A DNA stretch of 64,000 bases from Diplonema japonicum (lineage: Eukaryota > Euglenozoa > Diplonemea > Diplonemida > Diplonemidae), in NCBI GenBank assembly GCA_964019335.1, contig OZ025723.1:372001-436000 (forward strand). The letters are read 5' to 3'. Both the position numbers and the translations under genes were made by a program. Shown here piece after piece: positions 58,380 through 64,000 of the stretch. The notes under the pieces were generated by a model, which saw nothing but the letters and a program-made list of their open reading frames with translations, searched no databases and was not told the DNA's origin. Position 1 is the stretch's first letter. Every line of letters begins with the position of its first letter.

Positions 58380-60506
58380 ATGGGTATGACAGCCACTCGA
58401 CCTGCAAGTGGTGTGTCGAATCACAAGGCAGTGGCAATATGTACTCTGCTGAGCAGTGCCCTGACTGCTGGATTGAGTGGCGCCATAGTCTACAAAGCAT
58501 CAGCCGATGAGATAGTTATCGCACTGGCTGTCCTGCAGCTCGTTGTCACCGCGGCTTTCACGGTAATCCCTGCGATGTACATTTTGTCGCAGTTTAAGGC
58601 CTCTTTGGTAGGTTTTAATGAGACGTGGCAGCTCGTTAGCGCACTGCAGATACGCGACGCAAGTGATTCGTGGAACAGCTTCATCACCAGGAACCCCCCT
58701 CCGGAAGAACTCGATATGTCAGCCAAAGCGATGAAGGAGGCACTCTTTGCACTTCTAAGAATCGCTAGGCACATACCACGGGCAGCGATTGAAGAACAGG
58801 GCGTTGCATCAGAGTACTCTGACGGAGGGATAGAGAAGCAGCCCAGCAGCACCCAGTTCGTCGACCTCGGGGACTACCCATACTCACCCCATGCTGTCCC
58901 GCAAGTGCAGCCTGACTGGGATGGCGACGCACACACGCAAATCTCCAGGACGGTTTCACACCACACACTCCACCATGTCCTCTCCCAGGGTGCCCTCTTG
59001 GCCTCGACTCAGGAAGATTCCGAAGAAGTGTGTGACGAAGAATCTGAAGAAGATGCAGGAACAGACGAAGAAGGGGGGAGCCACAGTAGTTCCTCGGGAA
59101 TGTCGGGCAGAAAGCCCAGCCAAACAAAGTCGCACAAATCAGCCTCAACACCTACCGCCGAAGACACCGCACAGAGCCCCCCCTCGTCGATGAGGGGCCT
59201 CACCACAGTCATCGCAGCGAAGAATGTCTTCCTGCGTGCCGGTAAAATACCGTGCTCCGAGCTCACGGCAAGACGTGTTACGACAGAGGTCATTTTAAAC
59301 ACGAAAGGCTTCAATGAGTTCTCCAGAAGCTACGAGCTGGAAACAGTCATGAAATTCCACAGCAGATGGCTTGAGGCGTGTATCACGGACGCCAAGAAAG
59401 ACTTTGCCTTTGTGGAACGATTCATCGGTGACGAGGTGCAGGTGAACTTCGGCGGCTTTGTCCAATGTAGCGTGCCCGGACAAAAGGCAGGGAGATATCT
59501 GCTGAAGGTTCGCGAGCGACTCGAGCAGCTTCACCAGTCAGGGGATGCCGATCTAGGAGGCGATAACATGCCTGCCACGTATATGGGGGCTGCGCAAGGC
59601 CCAGCCATTTGTGGCAATCTAGGTTGGGAGAACGTGAAAGGCACTGCCGTGTTGGGGAGGATTGTCGGGGGAGCAAAAGCGTTGCAAGCCGTGGCAAGAG
59701 ATACGGGGTTTGACATCATCGTGGACAGGAGGATCTCAGATGAGTGCCAAGGTCATATCTCGTCAGTCCCTGTTGATGTCATCCAGGTGGGTGTCGACGG
59801 TACCCCGCAGGAGGTGTGCTACCTCATTGGAAGAGTGGGCGCCGAGCAGAACGAGTGGCTCTACAGCATCACGACGGATGTGAACTACGACAGGGCATGG
59901 AAGATCCTTAGAAACGGTGACGTGGCTTATGCTGCGGAGCTGCTTACTCAGTATGTGCAACAGTCGCGGAACCACACTGCTGCTTTGGTGTGCGCCAGGA
60001 TACAGCGGTTTGTCGCAGAAGTGAAACGGGCGACAGGGGAACCCCCGAAGGAGTACTGCAGGACGGTTCGGATGATGACCTTCACACCGCGGCCACTCTT
60101 GTCAAGAATACCAAGAGCTAGCATAGCAAACACACAGATAGTGCTCCCGATACCAAGGGGTGGCACGCCGAACGCCCCCAACCCTGCCTTCCACGCGAAT
60201 CGAAGAAGGAAAGCATCTATCACATCCCCGCCAAATCTCGTCTCCCCACGCGCGCAGTTCGCGTCCTCGAAGACTGCCAGCAAAGGCTCCCTTGATGCTA
60301 GTTCCCCAACTGCGCTCACGTCAAATCCTTCACCCGTATTGCAGTACCGTCTGGCTGCGTATCGATTGGGCAGCTCGCCAACTAGTAACCCTTTAGGTAT
60401 GTGTCGTGTGGAGAGTGCGAAAACAAAGAACCTACATACAGATAAATCGGAAAGCTCCTGCGTGGAGACCGCTGCGGTTGACAAGGATGAGGTGCTCACT
60501 CCATAA
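58380..60506 (+). CDS. Membrane protein with class III nucleotide-cyclase-like domain
   Basis: 708 residues. Two membrane helices near the N-terminus (~17-38 and 44-68), a coiled/acidic linker (~100-270), then a cyclase homology domain at ~275-475. Seen parts: V-I-L-N-T-K-G-F-N-E-F-S (metal site 1), V-E-R-F-I-G-D-E-V-Q-V-N-F-G-G (metal site 2) and G-P-A-I-C-G-N-L-G-W-E-N-V-K-G-T-A-V-L-G-R-I-V. The first metal Asp is Asn, and the usual N-x3-R transition-state pair is not seen (G-G-A-K-A-L). It may therefore not make cAMP or cGMP and could act as a regulator. The C-terminal ~150 residues are disordered and Ser/Pro-rich. Confidence 0.7.
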   Translation: MGMTATRPASGVSNHKAVAICTLLSSALTAGLSGAIVYKASADEIVIALAVLQLVVTAAFTVIPAMYILSQFKASLVGFNETWQLVSALQIRDASDSWNSFITRNPPPEELDMSAKAMKEALFALLRIARHIPRAAIEEQGVASEYSDGGIEKQPSSTQFVDLGDYPYSPHAVPQVQPDWDGDAHTQISRTVSHHTLHHVLSQGALLASTQEDSEEVCDEESEEDAGTDEEGGSHSSSSGMSGRKPSQTKSHKSASTPTAEDTAQSPPSSMRGLTTVIAAKNVFLRAGKIPCSELTARRVTTEVILNTKGFNEFSRSYELETVMKFHSRWLEACITDAKKDFAFVERFIGDEVQVNFGGFVQCSVPGQKAGRYLLKVRERLEQLHQSGDADLGGDNMPATYMGAAQGPAICGNLGWENVKGTAVLGRIVGGAKALQAVARDTGFDIIVDRRISDECQGHISSVPVDVIQVGVDGTPQEVCYLIGRVGAEQNEWLYSITTDVNYDRAWKILRNGDVAYAAELLTQYVQQSRNHTAALVCARIQRFVAEVKRATGEPPKEYCRTVRMMTFTPRPLLSRIPRASIANTQIVLPIPRGGTPNAPNPAFHANRRRKASITSPPNLVSPRAQFASSKTASKGSLDASSPTALTSNPSPVLQYRLAAYRLGSSPTSNPLGMCRVESAKTKNLHTDKSESSCVETAAVDKDEVLTP

Positions 60507-62182
60507 TACAAGGCTTGAGGCACAAAGAGGAAAAAAAGAAAAGATAGTACACAGGGGGTGTTATCTCCGTTCTGGTTCGTTTTAGTTCCCCCTTTCACTT
60601 CTGTTCATCAGGTTGCTGTTTAAAAGAAACGGTCAAGCCGTCGGCAACCAGTTATTTAGAAATAAGAAAAGAAGAAGAAAAAAAAAAGGAAAAGAGCCAG
60701 CATGATTTCTTGTTGTTTTTATCAAGATAAAGTTGGTACTCCTCACGACTTGACCCTTTAACTAGGACGAACTGCCATCACCCCCCAGATGTAGACCAAG
60801 CAGTGAATGTGTGTAAACTACCTAAAAATCTATTGATCTTTTTTTCGTCCCGATAAACTCAGCTCCCTGTGGGGCTATTCAAGTTATATATCCCTTGGTC
60901 GTTCTGTGCTAAAAAGAAAACAGCAACACAATTAACAAAAGTAAAAAAAAGAAATAAGAAAAAAGAAAAAGGAAAAGAAATGATAAGATCAATCTAATAA
61001 ATAGAAGAAAGAAAATAAGGGTTTAGAGAGTATCTTTTGGTGTGCCAAAGAACAGCGAAAGAGGGAGGGTAAAGGAAAAAAACATAATTTTTTCCTCTTT
61101 CTCTCTTTTTTTTTTATAGGTGGTGGGGATAACATGGAAATATAAGAAGTACATCAGATGTGTCGTTCGCTGTTGACCTCCTCGTCGGTCATCACCGGTA
61201 GCGCCCGAGTGGAAGAACGTAACGCAGATGCTCAGGGTGACGAACAGGCAGCAAACTGCACGAGCGCAGAATCTTGGTTACCCGGGACGCCCCGGCTAGG
61301 GTTGAGCACACCGCACGCATTAAGGACACGACGCGGAACGCAGAGAAGCTACTGCTCGGTCGAGGAACGCCCCCTGTAATCAAGTAGGTAGTTCGTGCTT
61401 CATTGCACGCTTAACGCCACCTAGTGTTGCAATCAAAGCCCCATTTTTTTTTTCTTTCTCTCAGATATTTGAGCTTCAAGGAGCAGTTAGAAAAGAAGAA
61501 ACAAAAAAAAAAAGACCAACAAAAAAAAAAAAAGAAAGAAAAAGAAAATCGCTATCCTCTTCCCATTCATTTCATTATTTTTTAACCCTCAAAATAATTT
61601 GAAGGGAAATGTATTCAAATGTTGCAGGTCTAATTTCCGACAGTGGTTGTTGTGCTTAGACTCTTTACATCTTCATTTTCCTTTTTCATAGTTTTGATTA
61701 TGTTTCAAGGCGTGCCGCCTTCCCCCGTAAATACAATTGTGGCCCAGAGTGGCCACAGGAGTGCTTCGGTTGCTTGCTTTCTTCCCCGCTTCGAAAGGCT
61801 GTTGTGCGTGGTCCCATGCCCCCCGTGCCCTCTCCCTGCAAGGTTGCGGTTAATCGGTTCTGTTTTTTACCTATAAGAAATCTATTGATGAAAGTGCCCC
61901 TCCCCGCCCCTTCCTAGCTCCTTCAAAGAGCTACATATGTTATGTCATATCCGGTACCAACTTGCTGTCAATAGCCACCCCACCTTTTCCTGCAGTAGTT
62001 TCCCCACTCCTTTCAAGAGCCTTCGTTTGTTATTGTTTACTATGACTATTCTTTGGGTGCACCACCCCTTTTCCCCCCCTTTTCCTCTTTGTTGATTTGT
62101 CGCAGCTCAGTTAAGTGTTTTTTTTTTTGTCTCAATTCTTTTTCGTTTCCGGAGAATCATTACCCACTACCCACACCTAGGC
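60507..62182. other. 1.7 kb intergenic region with one complex non-coding island
   Basis: Mostly A/AAG-rich DNA and T runs. The stretch ~61135-61440 stands out: balanced composition, GC-rich, with a short stem CCGGG-ACGC-CCCGG near 61278-61291. It has short frames on both strands without coding composition. I could not match it to tRNA, SRP RNA or snRNA. 61880-62180 is plain, ending in the acceptor before the next gene. Confidence 0.4.
62140..62180 (+). promoter_or_regulatory. Putative trans-splice acceptor for the 62183 gene
   Basis: CCACACCTAG ends at 62180, two nt before the ATG. Confidence 0.5.
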
Positions 62183-63187
62183 ATGACCAACATAAAGACC
62201 CTTTCAAGGTCTTTTTCAAAAGGGCTGGAAGCATGCATTAGTGGAAAAGGGAATGTGGTGGTGCTCGTTGGAGAGGGAGCAGCACGAGAAGCAGGAGTGG
62301 GGAAGCCAAAGGACTGGATGATCGGGGACACGAGATATGCAGCAGACATATTGCGAACGGAAGTGAGTTTTAAGAGGATGTGGTGGGAGGTGTGGGCGTG
62401 GTACGCAGCGAGGGCTGCAATAGCCTTGCATGCTGAGCCGTGCAGCGCACAACACGGTGTGGTGGACCTTCTAGTGCTGTTGGGGAGGATTTGTACAGCA
62501 GTCAGCCTCACTTCCGATGGCCTTCTGAGGAGAGCAGCTGTGGATGCCGTGGACAACGGGTGCTCCCTGATGTCCTCGCAGGTGGTTGAGACGCAGGGCA
62601 ACATTACAACCATGAGGTGCAACAACCCGCAGTCGCCACACCCGCATGAAGAATTTCCACTACCTGAACTGGATTCCATACCAGACTGGAAGGACTTCAC
62701 AAAACGAAAACTATCACAAGAGGAATCCGAGCTCCTGCGGTGTCCGCTGTGCATGTCGCCAGCCAAGCCGTCCGAACCCTTTCATGACGCGCCTCAAACT
62801 ACTTTAGCTGCGTCGCAGTACTTTCCGTACCTCGCCACAAACACACGCTTGTTGCTGCTGTTGGGGTGCGACAACAGCGCCGACGACCCGTTCCAGCAGT
62901 CGATCATCAAATCCACTTATGACAACGACGGCTGGGTGCTGCGTGCAGGGTCGCCTGCCAAAAAGGCTGCTGGCGATGTAGCTAATGCTTTGGGGCAGAC
63001 TGGGATCCGTGCAAAGGACGGTGTTCAATACACCCCCACGCAAGTTATCACTGACGTTCAGGGAATTGAAGAAAAGCAAGAGGCCGTGCACCTTGGTCTG
63101 CTGATGTCAGCACTCGTCGACGTGGCCGAGGAAGTCGTTGCGGCTCAGGGCAAAATGCCTCAGGTATATCATAGAATGTGTATCTAA
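62183..63187 (+). CDS. Sirtuin-like pseudoenzyme
   Basis: 334 residues that follow the sirtuin order of motifs with key residues changed. V-V-V-L-V-G-E-G-A-A-R-E-A-G-V (position ~25) stands where G-A-G-x-S is normal. H-G-V-V-D-L-L-V-L-L then S-L-T-S-D-G-L-L replaces T-Q-N-x-D-x-L-H. V-V-E-T-Q-G-N replaces E-x-H-G, so the catalytic His is lost. Of the zinc Cys pairs only C-P-L-C (~186) remains whole. L-L-L-L-L-G-C-D-N-S matches the later G-T-S/N strand. NAD-dependent deacylation is therefore unlikely. The nearest stop keeps a short MPQVYHRMCI end; the downstream AG (63230) belongs to the next gene. Confidence 0.6.
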   Translation: MTNIKTLSRSFSKGLEACISGKGNVVVLVGEGAAREAGVGKPKDWMIGDTRYAADILRTEVSFKRMWWEVWAWYAARAAIALHAEPCSAQHGVVDLLVLLGRICTAVSLTSDGLLRRAAVDAVDNGCSLMSSQVVETQGNITTMRCNNPQSPHPHEEFPLPELDSIPDWKDFTKRKLSQEESELLRCPLCMSPAKPSEPFHDAPQTTLAASQYFPYLATNTRLLLLLGCDNSADDPFQQSIIKSTYDNDGWVLRAGSPAKKAAGDVANALGQTGIRAKDGVQYTPTQVITDVQGIEEKQEAVHLGLLMSALVDVAEEVVAAQGKMPQVYHRMCI

Positions 63188-63204
63188 GTAGTATTTTTTA
63201 AAAT

Positions 63205-63230
63205 GTTTCTTGCGTGTCTTAACTCCTCAG
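63205..63230 (+). promoter_or_regulatory. Putative trans-splice acceptor for the terminal PPR gene
   Basis: TTAACTCCTCAG ends at 63230, 43 nt after the previous stop and six nt before ATG 63237. Confidence 0.55.
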
Positions 63231-63236
63231 GTTCCT

Positions 63237-64000
63237 ATGTCAAGATGCGTGCTACGTGTGCAGAAGAGGTTTTCCAGCTGGGGATACGCACCATCGTCAT
63301 TTGACTTGGGGCCCAGGAAGCTGCCTGACGGCATGCTTGACAAGGATGTGGCAGACTTCTTGCGGTGGACATTGGGAACGGTGCAGCACGTGCGTGTAGG
63401 TCAGCAGAGGAGTGCGGCACTGGCTGCGGCGTTGAAAGCGGAGTTGAAGCGCTTGCGAGATGCGAACTACGAGACAGGACCACAGGCATACACGCAAGCT
63501 ATAACGCTCCTCGCAAGATGGGGCAGGACCGCAGAAGCAAGAGCCTTGCTTGAGGAAATGAAGTCGAGGGGCTTGGTGATCAATGCAGAGCCTTATGAGG
63601 AGCTGATGAAAGGCCATGCCATGTGCGGCGACCTTCATGGGATTCAGCAGGTGCTGCGGGAGATGAACCAGGGGGGATGGGCAATCACGAAGCAGGCCTA
63701 TAACTACCTTTTGATGGGGTTCTCAAAAAGAGGTGAGCAGTCACACGCCATTAAAATGTTAGAAGCCATGAAAGAGTCAGGCCTGCAGCCCGACAGGATG
63801 TCGTACCACTGGGCCATCATGGCATGCAACAACTACACGGCCGCTCGGAAGATCTTCGACGACATGGTGGCAAGGGGCATACAGTACAATGACCAAACCT
63901 TCTCGGCGCTACTCAAGACGTGTATGAAGGCTGGGGATGCAAAGAACGGGATGACCATCTTGATGGAGAGCATCGAGGACGGGTTGAAACCCTCGAGCAC
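63237..64000 (+). CDS. PPR protein, 3' end outside window
   Basis: At least 254 residues, open to the end of the window. The first ~20 residues are rich in Arg, Val and Ser (MSRCVLRVQKRFSSWGYA), a typical mitochondrial presequence, and support this ATG as the start. PPR units follow: Y-T-Q-A-I-T-L-L-A-R-W-G-R-T-A-E-A-R-A-L-L-E-E-M, Y-N-Y-L-L-M-G-F-S-K-R-G-E-Q, M-S-Y-H-W-A-I-M-A-C and T-F-S-A-L-L-K-T-C-M-K. It likely binds mitochondrial RNA. Confidence 0.85.
   Translation, partial: MSRCVLRVQKRFSSWGYAPSSFDLGPRKLPDGMLDKDVADFLRWTLGTVQHVRVGQQRSAALAAALKAELKRLRDANYETGPQAYTQAITLLARWGRTAEARALLEEMKSRGLVINAEPYEELMKGHAMCGDLHGIQQVLREMNQGGWAITKQAYNYLLMGFSKRGEQSHAIKMLEAMKESGLQPDRMSYHWAIMACNNYTAARKIFDDMVARGIQYNDQTFSALLKTCMKAGDAKNGMTILMESIEDGLKPSS

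Noticed and set aside
63171-63230. Joining the sirtuin-like gene to the PPR gene through GTATAT...CTCAG
   Set aside because: The frame would stay open, but the downstream ATG begins a clear mitochondrial presequence and a different family, so two genes are more likely.
1-64000. tRNA, rRNA, snRNA, CRISPR
   Set aside because: I looked for T-loop-like GGTTCRANNC, U6/U5 core motifs and regular spaced repeats and found none convincing by eye.

Overview
The window looks like nuclear DNA of a single-celled eukaryote. Eukaryote-only genes are present: formin, UBC13-type E2, a WBP11-type splicing factor, SepSecS, small TIM, PPR proteins, an SRI-domain protein and piggyBac transposons. Every host gene I can support (about 33) is on the + strand. 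Genes are closely packed, separated by homopolymer-rich DNA, and many start codons lie only 1-20 nt after a pyrimidine tract ending in AG. That layout suggests long one-direction transcription units matured by spliced-leader trans-splicing, as in Euglenozoa. The presence of cis introns and many PPR genes fits a diplonemid-like organism better than a kinetoplastid. The taxon is an inference; no spliced-leader gene or rRNA was seen.

Layout: 0.5-6.4 kb, a secreted Cys-rich protein and a 1,599-residue helical-repeat protein. 6.5-10.8 kb, an orphan small exon pair, glucosamine-6-phosphate acetyltransferase, a metallo-beta-lactamase-fold hydrolase and a spliced biotin synthase. 11.1-12.1 kb, a short piggyBac element with TTAA ends. 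13.4-17.8 kb, two helical proteins and a five-exon SRI-domain protein. 18.0-19.8 kb, a decayed piggyBac element with its transposase remnant on the - strand. 20.2-27.7 kb, a small basic/acidic protein, an ankyrin protein, a prolyl 4-hydroxylase, a beta-propeller-like protein and an aspartic protease. 27.9-37.6 kb, a 905-residue coiled coil, an 1,871-residue protein with adhesin-like beta repeats, and WBP11. 37.6-40.6 kb, a cytochrome-b5-like (MAPR) protein, a small membrane protein and about 1.9 kb of low-complexity DNA. 40.6-55.0 kb, an unknown protein, two ARM-like proteins, SepSecS, a membrane-anchored phosphoesterase, small TIM, an RRM-like protein, UBC13, a PPR protein, a long coiled coil and an FCP/SCP-type phosphatase. 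55.3-64 kb, a four-exon formin, a membrane protein with a cyclase-like domain, a sirtuin-like pseudoenzyme and a PPR gene running off the window.

Nineteen cis introns could be placed from reading frame and family conservation. Most are 31-67 nt with GTATG- or GTGTG-type donors and (C)AG acceptors. Functions fall into metabolism (biotin, amino sugar, selenocysteine), mitochondrial import and RNA handling (TIM, PPR), mRNA processing (SRI, WBP11), the cytoskeleton (formin, giant coiled coils) and secretion (P4H, aspartic protease). The neighbours look functionally unrelated, as expected for this kind of gene array.
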